DNA of 64,000 nt from Rachicladosporium sp. CCFEE 5018 (taxonomy: Eukaryota; Ascomycota; Dothideomycetes; Cladosporiales; Cladosporiaceae), in the NCBI GenBank assembly GCA_002077045.2, contig KZ111150.1, positions 974,970 to 1,038,969 on the forward strand, given 5' to 3'. Positions within the stretch are counted from its first letter, which is position 1. Every line of letters starts with the position of its first letter. The position numbers were made by a program, and so were the translations under genes. Below are positions 11,658 through 22,853 of this stretch, piece by piece. The notes under the pieces were generated by a model. That model was given only the letters and a program-made list of their open reading frames with translations. It did no database searches and had not been told where the DNA came from.

Positions 11658-12111
11658 ATGGCGGACATAGGCTACGTCGCTAAGCGAGTTGGTCGGGAAG
11701 TCGAGAGACTGCTACTGCAGGCACTAGAGCAAAGCCCGACCAGCTTTGGCACACTGCAACTCCGCTGCAGCGTGGAACCTGGGCAGCACAGCGCGAACTC
11801 GGAGCCACTGGCGAGAGGCGAGGTCACGTTCGACGTCGAAGATTTACTGGCTGCGACCGACCGCAGAACGCCACCATCGTCGCGTTTGCTCGGCGACTTT
11901 GCGCTGCCAACGCCAGCAGACAGCCCTTGCGAGGGCGCTATACCGCGGTCGTATCCAACGGCGTCGTCTGACCGGACTTTGACTGTCAGCGCGGTCTCGC
12001 CAGGACGCAAGCGTAAAGCAGCTAGTAGTCGCCTCCAGCAATCGACAAGCGTGCGGCGCAAGACAACTTCTCACACCCCGGACCTCCATGATGATGACGG
12101 ACAGATTGTGC
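11658..12111 (+). CDS. SET-domain protein, N-terminal fragment cut by N gap (X copy)
   Basis: The first 151 codons match the Y gene at 28095-30029, with two substitutions visible (Pro/Ser and Glu/Gly). The fragment is low in order, rich in Ser/Thr, and has basic nuclear-type clusters. The rest of the gene falls in the 100-N gap. The open frame appears to run on through the gap into ankyrin repeats, but that is an artefact of N translation: in Y the same gene continues into a SET domain. Confidence 0.85.
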
Positions 12112-12211
12112 NNNNNNNNNNNNNNNNNNNNNNNNNNNNNNNNNNNNNNNNNNNNNNNNNNNNNNNNNNNNNNNNNNNNNNNNNNNNNNNNNNNNNNNNN
12201 NNNNNNNNNNN
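12112..12211. other. Assembly gap 1 (100 N)
   Basis: Exactly 100 N, the conventional filler for a gap of unknown length. Sequence on the left belongs to the SET gene of contig X. Sequence on the right is the interior of an unrelated ankyrin-repeat gene at the left end of contig Y. Confidence 0.98.
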
Positions 12212-12212
12212 A

Positions 12213-12704
12213 GGGCTGTCGCCACTGCATCAAGCCGCTGTGACCGGGCAAAGCGCCATGTGCGAGCTGCTACTCGAGCGTGGCGCGCAAGTGGACACGA
12301 CAGACGACGATATTAACACGTCGCTGCACTACGCTGCTGTATCTGGCTCTGTCTCTTCGGTGCGAGTGTTGCTTCGAGGCGGCGCTGATGTTCAAGCGAA
12401 ACAGGCACAAGGACTGACTTCGCTGCATTGGGCGGCGCACAAGGGGCATGTGGAAGTGCTGGCGCTTCTGCTGGAATATGGCGCATCGATCAATGCGAGG
12501 GCTGAGGAAGGGGCAACGCCGCTGCACCTTGGCGCGAACCGCGGTCATTTGGCTGTTGTGCGATCCTTGCTGGAGAATGGTGCAAGGACTGATATTGAGG
12601 ATGCGGTATGGGATGGTGTCGAGGGTAGTGCTGCTGAGATGGCGAAGGACAAGGGACACAGCCGGGTGGCGAAGGTCATACGTGAGTGGAAGGGTAGTCA
12701 ATGA
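12213..12704 (+). CDS. Ankyrin-repeat protein, C-terminal fragment
   Basis: 163 codons open from the gap to a stop at 12702-12704. Four consecutive ankyrin repeats are visible, each with the TPLHxAA-like start and GHxxVVxxLLxxGA core (SPLHQAA, TSLHYAA, TSLHWAA, TPLHLGA), then a degenerate fifth unit (AAEMAKDKGHSRVAKVI). The family mediates protein-protein contacts, so no enzymatic role can be stated. The 5' part is lost in the gap. It should not be fused to the SET-gene fragment on the other side. Confidence 0.8.
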   Translation, partial: GLSPLHQAAVTGQSAMCELLLERGAQVDTTDDDINTSLHYAAVSGSVSSVRVLLRGGADVQAKQAQGLTSLHWAAHKGHVEVLALLLEYGASINARAEEGATPLHLGANRGHLAVVRSLLENGARTDIEDAVWDGVEGSAAEMAKDKGHSRVAKVIREWKGSQ

Positions 12705-12769
12705 ATCTCTGTTATATCCTGTGCATGAATAATGGGTCATACATCATCATCAGCGTGGCCCAAGTCTAG

Positions 12770-14080
12770 TCACAACGCAGCACACTCTCCTAATCTGCCC
12801 TCGATGAGCTCACGGAACTCCTTTCTCATCTCGATCGGCATCACATGTCCCAACCCCTCATGGAAACTCTTCGTCACCCCACTCTCCTCACCCCCGAGCT
12901 CTCTCAACAACATCTCCCCATGCGCAAACCCAATCATTCGATCCTGCTTCCCATGCACGACCAAGATCCTCTCCCTCCCCACCGCATCACCCAACTGCTT
13001 CAGCTGCTCAGCACTCTTGTGATGGAAGCCCGCAGCCGCCAACTGGCACAGGAAGCCTGTCCTGGTCAGAGCGCCAGGCGTAGTCCGTTTGTCGACCTCG
13101 CCTGCACAGATACGGTCGCCATTCGTTGGGAATGGCGAGACAGTGTGCTCGGACTCGTCGGGCTGCGAAAGCCAGGCGTCGGAGTAGCAGTCGTGTTTGA
13201 GATTGTCGATTTGGACGTCGAGAGATTTAGGGATCATGAGGTTGATCCGGTTGCGGAGGTTCTCGAGGTAGGGGAGTGTGCGAACTATTCGGGGGGCAGT
13301 GGAGATGAGGTTGAGACTACTTATGCGGGTGGGGATCTGAAGAGCCTGGCTGCAAAGTCAGCTCGGTCATACACGGCCTGCCCTCACTGGCTACACATGG
13401 ATGATCGAGGGCATGGAAAGCCAGGAAGAGGTTCATCCAGTGGGATTCAGACTCCGCTAGAATGCGGGCACAGTGTCTTTCCCAAGATGTGCGGAGATGG
13501 GATTGTAGGAACTCGAGTGAAGAGCATTGAAACTGTCACGACAGGAAAGAATGGACTGCAAGCACTTACCAATTCTTGTGCAATCATACCACCCATACTA
13601 ATCCCACAGACATGCACACTCCGCTCCTCCGTCCATCCTACATGCTCCAGCAACTCCACGACATCTTTAGCCATCTCCGAAGTCGTATACCTGAGCAATG
13701 GCTTATCGCTAGTGCCAATACCTCGGTTGTCGAATATGAGACACGTGTACTTGTCAGCCTGGAGATGGCCGAAGTCCTTCGTCTGGCGTTGCCAGGCTCT
13801 CATCCAGCCTCCAAGGCCCATGATCCACTACGACGGGTCAGCATGTCGTGGTCACTATATGGGAGAGCAGTGGCGTTGGACGTACGAGGATCTTGTAGGG
13901 TCCATGGCCGTGGATTTCGTAGGCTAGCTTGAAGGGACCGCCACGGGATTGTGCGACTGTTGCTTCGGCTTTCTTGGAGGGCTTGAGAGCCCAGTCTACA
14001 TGGGGATATTCTGGATGGGCCTTGACTTCGGCTACCGTGAGGGGTCTGGCGTTGATTAGCTTCATGTCTGTGATGTACAC
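12770..14080 (-). CDS. Alpha/beta hydrolase
   Basis: Three exons read on the minus strand: 14080-13886, 13827-13570 and 13345-12770, with introns 13828-13885 (58 bp) and 13346-13569 (224 bp, long for this region). The 342-residue product has the oxyanion-side motif MGLGG (68-72), the nucleophile elbow GISMGG with Ser142, and likely Asp286 (GKQDRMI) and His318 (GLGHV), a full Ser-Asp-His triad. DNRGIGTSD is typical of soluble epoxide-hydrolase or esterase-like members. No signal peptide is seen, so it is probably cytosolic. The substrate is unknown. A second ATG at 14065 is an alternative start. The long second intron may hide a small exon. Confidence 0.88.
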
Positions 14081-14917
14081 CTTGTATGCAGAATCATTGC
14101 TTACGCCGATTCGAGGACCATTGCTCCTTTTTGATCTAGCAGTTGATCACTTAGTCCTAGTCTGACGTTTCAAGACTGCAACGTATGTCCGCGACTTGGA
14201 ATGTCCTTGTACAAAGCAGTGATTGTCAGCCTCGAGCCTCGGTGTCGTTGGCTCGAACACGTGGACGAAGCTTCACAGCTTCCTTTGATCTACAACGCTC
14301 GTCTTCTCCTTCTTCTACTTCTTCATCATCCTATATCAAGTACATATGTATCTATCTGATTCATCATATCAGAACACCACTTCGCGTCAGCTTACGTCGA
14401 GAGTTGTCGTACCACCAGGATATTGCAGCTCGGCTGGCAGCGCCCAACAGCGGCGATTGCACCTTGGCTTCAGCTCATGCGTCCTACTAGTTTGTGGCAT
14501 CGCTTCCTCGAGTACGACAATGGCACATCTGATGTACTCGTCTCACCAACCTTGTGCTACGCGGCCTCTCTCGGATGTCCCCGTCTCTGCCACATCCGAA
14601 TATGAGGGATACAGCTTGGTCTTCACCAAGACTTCGCCACGTTCAGGCACGAGCACGAGCACCAGCATGCTGTCGGCGTGTCAACCTCTTACAGCAACCA
14701 CGACCTCATTGTCTTGGTCTGTTACGAGCTGACCAGCCTCCCTCATTCTCCTTCTGTACGCAGCATCTCACAGAGCGACGCCATGGCCGCCACCGTGTTG
14801 CCAGGCGTGCGTGTTGATATCCAACTTCTCCTACAAGAGCGTTGAGATGCCAGTACCCGTCCCATCTGCTTCTGTAAGTACCTTCCAGACCTGTCATTAT
14901 CTAGTCAGGCATTCAAG
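14081..14917. promoter_or_regulatory. Divergent promoter region, hydrolase / secreted protein
   Basis: 837 bp between two start codons pointing outward. A CT-rich tract (about 14300-14335) resembles the pyrimidine stretches near fungal transcription starts. No ORF is convincing. Confidence 0.35.
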
Positions 14918-15745
14918 ATGCATCCCTCGACTTTCCTTCTCCGTGTTCTCCCATGCATCGGCTTCCTCGACCGGGTAGCTGCATTAGATCCGGCGAACTC
15001 GCCCCAGATCAAGCGAGTCCCACGCCCGCGTCCATGGATCTACAAGCGCGCAGATCGCGTCGAGAAGATCAACGCTTACGTCAAAGAACTCTCGAGCGCA
15101 CTCTACGCCATCCACCTTGCGCAAAATGCAGAAGACATCGCGCAATGGTGCGACCCGAGCAGAATCCCGTCCTTCGACGCTATGGGCTACGATGGCGACT
15201 ATGTAGAGGCATGGGTGTAAGTATTTCATCTATACTGGTGACTACTTTGTCACTGACAGCTCCTCAGCTGTGCAGCCGACGCAGGCGACGAGCTCTTTCT
15301 ACCTCAGACCCTCGATCAAGCAAGCAGCAACCTCAACATCGCAAACGAAGGTCTCAAGCAGTCTCGTGACGACCCTGGCGGACCAGCTAGAGCGGTATAT
15401 TGCAGCTTTCTCGATATCGGCACGCTTGTGCAAGCGCAGCTGAACGCCAAAGACATTCTCAACCTCATCTGCTATCCTGATATTGGCAATACGACGTCAA
15501 GTGGCACTGCGAGTGGTACTGCGAGTGGCACGACGACGCAAACAGACCCGGGCACCACCAGTCAGACTACGAGCGTGACGAGCTCGGGCAATGTCACAGT
15601 CTCGCCGACTGGGAGCATGACACTGCCGCCTTGTTGGACGGCTTATGCAACTACTGGGGGATATGGCTGTGGCTCGACATTCAACACCAGCTGGACCACG
15701 CCGACTACGCCGCCCACGTATGGCTACGGGAGGCACTGGAAGTGA
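14918..15745 (+). CDS. Small secreted Thr/Ser/Gly-rich protein, hypothetical
   Basis: Exons 14918-15216 and 15268-15745 (51-bp intron with GTAAGT donor) encode 258 residues. The N-terminus (MHPSTFLLRVLPCIGFL) looks like a signal peptide ending near Ala22-23. A conserved-looking domain of about 130 residues follows with three Cys (WCDP, CAAD, VYCSF), plus LICYPD at its end. A low-complexity linker built on SGTASGT repeats leads to a short tail with CW and GYGCGS. The layout suggests an extracellular or wall-associated protein, O-glycosylated in the linker. I do not recognise the family. It sits between the hydrolase and a transcription factor, with no evidence of co-regulation. Confidence 0.7.
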
Positions 15746-16371
15746 GCAGGACGCTGGCAGCTGGGCTGTACATCTAATGCCTGGTTCAATGATGGGGTTC
15801 AAGGCTCGGCCGTAGGCATTTCCTGGGCGTTGGGGTACATGTATGATTAGTCATTGTATTCACTTTGCTACCAAATACGCTGGGAATCTATCAGTCTTAC
15901 CGTTCGAGAAACGTCGGTGTACAACCCCTTCGTGGAACAACCAAATGAGGCCATCATCAGTGCTTACGTACACAGCGTCCAGGCCTGCGATAGACGCCGG
16001 ATGAGACGATTGCCGTGATCCGGCCACGGCCGACGAGGCATCCGAGAGACGTCGTGCGGTATTACGATGCATCCCATTGCATGGATCTTCGCAGGGTAGG
16101 AACGACGAGTCGGGAATCGAATTGTCGACTACAACGTCATGTGCCAGGAGATCACATACCAGTTGCAGTGCTGAATGCACATGTGTAAAATGATATCCTT
16201 GCAACATCAGGTGAGGGTAAAGACGGGGAAGCAGACGGAGGCGGGGGAAAACGCTGCCGTTCGACAGCGGATTCGATGAAGTGAGGTCATGCCCCAAGCA
16301 AGCATTTGATATGATATCGAGTTCTGGGTGTGCATGAAGTGTAAAGTCTCCTCTTAGTATAGGCAGCGACG
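15746..16371. other. Spacer upstream of Zn2Cys6 factor
   Basis: 626 bp holding the presumed promoter of the factor. An open minus-strand frame (15860-16459) overlaps the factor's start and shows no domain. I see nothing else. Confidence 0.35.
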
Positions 16372-19300
16372 ATGAACGCGCCCCCTCCGCCGTCTGGTAA
16401 CGGCGGCCCCTACCGCTCCAATGACTCCCCGAACTCGAATCAGCAGCCGTACTACGCACCCCAACCGCAATGGTACCCTCCTGCCGAGGAATACGGCTAC
16501 GACGATGAGGCCAATGGAGGCAACGCAGACGATGGCGGCGATGGCAATTCCCGCGACGCCAAACGGCGGCGCATTGCTCGCGCTTGCGATATGTGTCGCA
16601 AGAAGAAGATTAAGTGCGATGGCAAGATGCCGAAATGCGGGCACTGCGAGAATTACAAAACGGAGTGTATCTTCACTATGGTAGAGAAGAAGCGTGCGCC
16701 GCCGAAGGGCGCGAAGTATATTGAGGGTTTGGAGAATCGGCTTGGGAGGATGGAGAGTTTGTTGAGGTTGAGTGGGTTGTTAGCTGAGGATGATGGGAGG
16801 ACTGATTTGGGGACGCTGGAGAAACAGCTGAAAGAACGAGGGGGAAGGAGTAACGGGGCTAGTCCGGCGGACGGGGTGGCGAGTCCGGCAGCGGCGGGGC
16901 TTGGGAGGCAAGTCTCGAGCGGAGCTGGGGCAGTCTTGACACCGAAACATAGCACGCCGCAGACTCAGCAGGTGTTGAGTCCGGAACTGACGATAGGATC
17001 GAATGAGTCACCTGCGCAGCGGCAGGACGAGAAGAAGCCGGAGAATGTTGATGCGCTGGCGGATCAGATGTGCAGTCTGATCACCAATCAGTGTGGTGAG
17101 ACGAGGTACATCGGCAGTGCGTCTGGCTTCTCAATCTTCAGTCCGAAGGGCATACAGTGGGTCAACGAGAAGACTGGCGATGCATCATTCCAGCACATGA
17201 TCTCCGCTGCGGCAGAAGATGGCTCGAAGTTCGATCACTGGAAACCTGAGGTGTTCGATGATCTATTCAGTCGGCGAGTTTTCAAGAGCATGCCGCCTAA
17301 GCAGGAATGCCTGAATTTGCTGAAGGACTTTTTCGAAAATTTCAACGGCATGTTCCCACTTTACCACGAGCCTACGTTCATGCACTTGGTGGAAAAGCAT
17401 TACTCACAGGATCCGTACGAGGGTAGCGGTTGGTGGGCGTCGCTTAATGTGGCGCTGGCGATTGCGCATCGGCTGCGTGTGATGAGTAATGTAGTCGATC
17501 AGGAGGAGGATGATCACGCCTGGGGCTACTTGAAGAATGCCATGGCTGTGATGTCCGAGCTGACAATGCGAAATACTGATCTATTGTCTGTGCAAGCACT
17601 ATTGGGTATGGCGCTGTTTCTGCAAGGCACGCCAAATCCACAGCCATCATTCTTTCTCACTGCTGCAGCTATCCGACTAAGTCACTCGATCGGCTTGCAC
17701 AAGCGTGGGTCAGGCTTCAACTTCAATGAAGTCGAGAATGAGCAGCGAAGACGAGTGTTCTGGATCGGCTACTTGCTTGACAAGGACATCTGCTTGCGAT
17801 CCGGACGACCGCCTGTACAAGATGACGACGATATGAACGTTGAGCTACCGGCCGCCAACCCGCCTGATCACGTCGGCAACATTCCACTGTCAAAGCCCAC
17901 AGCCGAGGGTGCCACAACGATGAACCTCTTTCGGCAGATGTGCATGTTCGCGCAGATTCAAAGTCGAGTCTACAAGCAGCTCTACAGCGTCAAAGCTAGT
18001 CGACAGTCAGATGGCGAGCTACTGAATACTATAGGCGAACTGGACCAGGCACTCGAAGACTGGAAAGACAGTATACCCATCGACTTCAGGCCAGAGCACG
18101 AGATACGCGCAAGTCACACGCCACTGATTTTGCATGTCGTATGCTTACACTTTGCGTACTATAACTGCTTGACTACGATCCACCGCATGAGTGTACACCA
18201 TGGGTACTGGACGAGTCGACTCAGCGACTATGCACTACAAGGGCTGAACGCGAGACCATTGAACCCGAGGGTGTTCATGAGTGCTGCGCTCTGCGTTAAC
18301 GCTGCGAGGACCAGCATTGGACTTATTCGATACATCCCTCAGGGCGACTATGCATGTGTTTGGTGAGTAATATGTGCCATTTACTCAACGAACGACCTAC
18401 TGACGTCTCATAGGCTCGTCCTGTACTATCCTGTCTCCTCGCTCGTCACACTATTCGCCAACATTCTCCAGAACCCCCAAGATGCACGCGCCCGCAGTGA
18501 TCTGAAGCTCATGTCATCGGTGGTCGCATTCCTCCAGATGCTCGAACAAAATGTGCAAGAGTCGAACGGCAATGTCAGACGCATGCTGTCGGTCTGCGCC
18601 GAGTTTGAGCGCATCGCCAAGGTTGTCCTCGACAAAGCCGAGACCGACATGCGCGGCCGCGGGAAGCGGAAGCAAGCCGAACGTGAACGCGAAAAGGATC
18701 GCGTTAATGGCGGCATCAGCGCTGATCTCGAAGACGGCAAGACGTTGGAGCAGATCCAAGTTGAGACGCAAGCAGCGTACCGAAAGCCGGTGCAGACCCC
18801 AAGTCTGCAAGCGAGTATGTCGCAACCTGGGAGCGGAGCTGCGAACAGCCCTGCGAGTTGGACGGGCAGTCAGCAGGGCGATGCTAAGTCGTTGAACACC
18901 TATGCCCGACCAGATGTGCCTGTCTTTCCTTCCGCTCAACAAGCCCGACAACCGCTGCAGACCAGCAACGGACAGTGGACTACGCCAGCCTACTCTAGTC
19001 CTTTCCCGGCCTCTTCAGGGGTCTCGACGATGTCGGGCTCAAGCAACGACTTCAACGCCCAGCGCCATAATCCGGACTTCCCGCTCCCAAACACTTTTCC
19101 CTCCTTCACTAACGACTACTCCCTACCGCAGAACGCCTATGTACCGACATCGACGCCTAACGGGGCAAGCAATGACCTGTTCAACACGTCGTTTCAGCAG
19201 CCTTTCGTACCGCAAGATCTGTGGCAGATGCCCATGACGCTTGAGTGGGACTGGGCTGAAGGGCTTGGGCTGGGAAGCTTCACGCCTGGAGGAATGTTTG

Positions 19301-19407
19301 GGGTGCAGGATGGGTATATGGGGCAGCAACCTGGCACTGGAGGTGGTGAGAATGGGCTGTATGAGCAGGGCGATGGGAGAGGTCAGGGTGGAGTACCGGG
19401 GATGTGA
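16372..19407 (+). CDS. Zn2Cys6 fungal-specific transcription factor (full copy, Y)
   Basis: Exons 16372-18362 and 18414-19407 around a 51-bp intron encode 994 residues. An acidic, Pro/Asn-rich N-terminus precedes a binuclear zinc cluster with Cys72, 75, 82, 89, 92 and 99 in C-x2-C-x6-C-x6-C-x2-C-x6-C spacing. A short dimerisation helix (EGLENRLGRMESLL) follows. The middle-homology region (about 313-560) carries FPLYHEPTF and RRRVFWIGYLLDKD. The tail is Q/S/P-rich, consistent with an activation region. It acts in the nucleus on CGG-type sites by family rule. The regulon cannot be inferred from its neighbours. The first ATG lies directly at the ORF start. Confidence 0.93.
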
Positions 19408-19882
19408 AAGGGCAGGTTTGGGGGATTTAGCGATGGAGTTCGTGGGTTGATGAGACATGAGTGTACAGATGGGTTATGTGAGCGGGAGTGTACGATAGCG
19501 GCGACTCTGCTCCAGATCAAAGATACTTACGTAGATGTGTCTACTAATGTATCGCGCACGGTGGACGAGGTGTTTACTGAGCAGGCACATGCGGCCTGGG
19601 CCGCACGCTACGAAGTGAACCCTGATCCGCATCGGCTCCCTCACTCATGAATATGCCGATAGCGAAGCCTATACGACTCTCTCAAGTATTCACTCATTGA
19701 ATGCGAATCCACCGTCACTAAGTACTGCAGCACACACTGTGATACCCGCTGTCTTTGACGTACCCATCTTGATCCCTCGCGCGCACCACATCACCCCGGG
19801 CAAGCTGTCCACCTACAACGTTGGCCGCAGCCTGAGGGCAAACCGACCCTCCTCTCCATCTGAACAAACACCCACAACCCTC
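19408..19882. other. Spacer between Zn2Cys6 factor and Rab gene (Y)
   Basis: No gene seen. It differs from the X spacer over most of its length and becomes alignable again at about 19800, in the presumed 5' leader of the Rab gene. Confidence 0.45.
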
Positions 19883-20669
19883 ATGACCGACTCCACAGCA
19901 CCAAGTGCGCCGAAGCCGAGCAGCAGCGTCAAGCTTGTATTGCTCGGTGAGGCAGCAGTCGGCAAAGTGAGCTCCCATAATTACGCCACCGCGCTATAGC
20001 TGTCAAGCTGACACACCAGCACAGTCCTCCCTAGTCCTCCGCTTCGTCAACGACGCCTTCGAGCCCAACAAAGAGCCCACAATTGGCGCTGCCTTCCTGA
20101 CCCAAAAATGCGCTCTACCTACACGAACGATAAAGTTCGAGATCTGGGATACGGCGGGACAGGAGCGATTTGCTAGCTTAGCACCGATGTACTACCGCAA
20201 TGCGCAGTCAGCGCTCGTGGTCTACGACATCACGAGAGCTTCCAGCTTGGTGAAGGCGAAACACTGGGTCGCAGAGCTGCAGCGACAAGCTAGTCCGGGG
20301 ATCGTGATCGCGGTGGTTGGGAACAAAGTCGACCTGGCGGAAGAGGAGGATGGAGCAGAGGGCGAGGTGACGGAGGGTGAAGGCGAGGATGAGGGCAGTG
20401 TGAGGAAAGTCTCGACGAAAGAGGGTAAGGCTTTCGCGGAGGAGGAGGGGCTGCTGTTCTTTGAGACGAGCGCGAAGAGCGGGAAGAATGTCAATGAGGT
20501 CTTCACAGCTATTGCTAACGCAATCCCGGCGGGAAGCCTGAAGGGTGCGAGAGGTGCGGTGCAGGGTGTTGGGGCAGCAACGCAGGCTGCTATCGAGGGC
20601 GCGACGGGCGGGAGGGTGAATCTGAATGCTGGAGGGGAAGGAGCGAAGCAGGATAATTGTGCTTGTTGA
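19883..20669 (+). CDS. Rab5/Vps21-type small GTPase (Y copy)
   Basis: Exons 19883-19966 and 20025-20669, with a 58-bp intron at the same P-loop position as in X, give 242 residues. All G motifs and the terminal CAC are intact. About eight residues differ from the X copy, mostly conservative and concentrated at the N-terminus, in the acidic insert after NKVDL, and near the C-terminus. The GTPase core is almost unchanged, so both copies look functional. Expected role: early-endosome tethering and fusion, membrane-anchored by geranylgeranyl groups. Confidence 0.9.
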
Positions 20670-22853
20670 GGTTTTGGAGGGGAAACGGGTAGGGTGGTGT
20701 TTGTCATTGACTATATAGGTATATCCCATGGTTCTCATTTCTTCTTGGAAACGAGCCTGCAGCGCCGCTGGCCAAGTAGTGATCGAGCATGATCCTGTCG
20801 GGTAATGCGGGTGAGCCTTCGGTGTCCATTCTTCAGTCCGATGGCATGATCGCGCCCATCAAGCCGTGCATGGTTATTCGACATAGTCCTCACCGCTCGA
20901 AGGTCTCGATAACGTTGTGGTGCATCTCTCCAGTGCACCGCAATCGTCACCTGGCTGACTTAACACCTGGGAGAGGCCATTCCTGTATGCCAGAGGCGAT
21001 CATTTTGCGCTGTCAATCCCTCATATGATGGTTCTCAGGTCGGTTTTCTGAGTGCTGATCAAATGGACAGTCATCGAAGCAAGTACTTCCCCGGCGAGTA
21101 TGAATGTCTCCCTGCGATTTGTAATCGGGCGTGACCTTTGCTGCATTCAGGGATCACAGATACGAGTCTCATGTAGCGATCATCGCATATTAGTATACAT
21201 TGGTGAAGTCAGCTAAGACGTGTAGAAAGCCCTGGGAATGAGGACGCTGATTCGCCTGAATTGCGCTCAGGACGTGGTTCTGCGTGCCGACCGCAGTATT
21301 ACCGAATCCGCATCGGTCTGCTATACAGCTTCAGTACTCTTGTCGAAGTAGTCATCGTCAGCTGGTAACGAATGGCTTCATGGCGGAAGTGAAGTCAGCA
21401 ATGAGCCAATTGAAGCTTGCAAGAGCGATGGCGCAAACGGTAAGCTCCGCATGCAAGTGGGGCTCTTTGCTAGGAGCGTTTCATGTCTATTTTGAGAGGT
21501 TCATGGTGGTCGGTGCGTGAAGTGGGTGTTGGCGATCAGTAATTCATTCCCATGCCTCATGCCGCACCCTCAGCATGACACGAGTGGACGAATACTATCG
21601 CGGAGAACCGTAACAGGTGCTGGCGTCATTCTCCAGTCATTGATGATTCAAAAGCTGGACGACACGACTGCGAAGAGACGAGAGTGCTTCTAGGAGCTAC
21701 GACCTGATACGGCCACTGGATTTGCGGGAAAAGCGTTCATACCAGCGCGTAATAGGCAGAAAGGCAGTCATTGAAGTCATAAGGCGAGCGCTGAAGCAGA
21801 AAGCTACTGGAGGAAGCATACCCACGCGATACGCACGCAGAGTGCAGCGCAGTTTCGACCGACATTACGTTTCGCAGCTATTGCGCACGCAGCCTTCACG
21901 GACGAGAGTGCGAGGATTAAGCGAGAATAGAAGCGTGAACCGCCTTCGTCGCCAACGGAGGACGCGCGCGAGCCTCGCGTTCTTGAATCGAAAGGTCGAT
22001 CAAAGCGTGGTTGTGTTGGTGGTGAGTCTGCTCGCTTCAATATCTCTGCCCATGTACCGAGCCGCGCAGTCCCTACGCGACTCGGAGAGTCCGTTGCGAA
22101 GGCGAATGGTCGCCACCAGAACGCTACCTCCTGACAGTCATATATGTACAGCCGCGATGGCGTATATAATGTGGCCATTGAGAGCATGAAGCTGATTGGT
22201 TCACACAGCGATCTGCTTGCCGCCCGGGTCTTACTTTGCCCGCGCCAGCCTCGACAGCTGCAACACCCGTCTGGCTTGACGTCCATCCTCGTATTGGCTG
22301 ATCACAAATCGAGGATCGACCTCTGGCGTCTACGTCGCTGTCTGCTTCACGACTGGTCTCTCTTCTGCCACCGACCCCATCAACTTCATACACCGCTTCG
22401 GTGCCCATCCCGTCATGCGTCGGTCGCCCTGCTAATTAAAGAACTGCCGGTCATCTTGTGGGCGTGGCCTACTGCTGATTTGCTCGAGGTGAAACGCCAC
22501 AGGCGCGCAATCGTTCTTGCCCGGGTGTTCGGCGCTTTGCCAGCTGCTGCACCTCTCCAGACTGCACGCTCTCTATACGAGAGCCATACCAGTATGTCCC
22601 TCTTTCTCCTCCCCTTACCCGTATCGTTCTATCCGTGCAGCTTATGTAGATACGATTGGGCATGGAAGTCGGCAGCAGTCTATCGCAAGCGCTATTGCCT
22701 GCTTGACGCAGCTTACCCTGCTCACTCCCACACATGGTCTCATCTTACGTCTTATACTACTAACTGGAGTTACACTGACTGTACTGCCAATCTTTGTGCT
22801 TCTCACATCGAGCGCGGGTCGCTGTAAACTACCCTGGCGGCGGTCGACTGACA
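20670..22853. other. 2.2-kb spacer upstream of phosphatase (Y)
   Basis: Counterpart of 3813-6011. The first ~700 bp is weakly conserved and the remainder well conserved. The TATATAA element is at 22163-22169. No supported coding region: the long frames here change between copies without protein-like constraint. Confidence 0.4.

Larger units (their letters stand above)
1..12111 (+). repeat. Contig X: direct second copy of 16881-28548
   Basis: Position 1 aligns with 16881 and position 12111 with 28548, in the same orientation and gene order (Zn2Cys6 factor, Rab, phosphatase, Rua1-type gene, start of the SET gene). Coding parts look about 95-99% identical by eye. The spacers at 2528-3025 and about 3850-4500 are much more diverged. 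X is longer than the Y copy by a 280-bp block (9653-9932), a block of about 95 bp (near 10378-10472) and about 33 bp near 11530. It ends at an N gap in the middle of an exon. This is probably an alternative haplotype or homeolog, not a tandem duplication. Confidence 0.9.
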
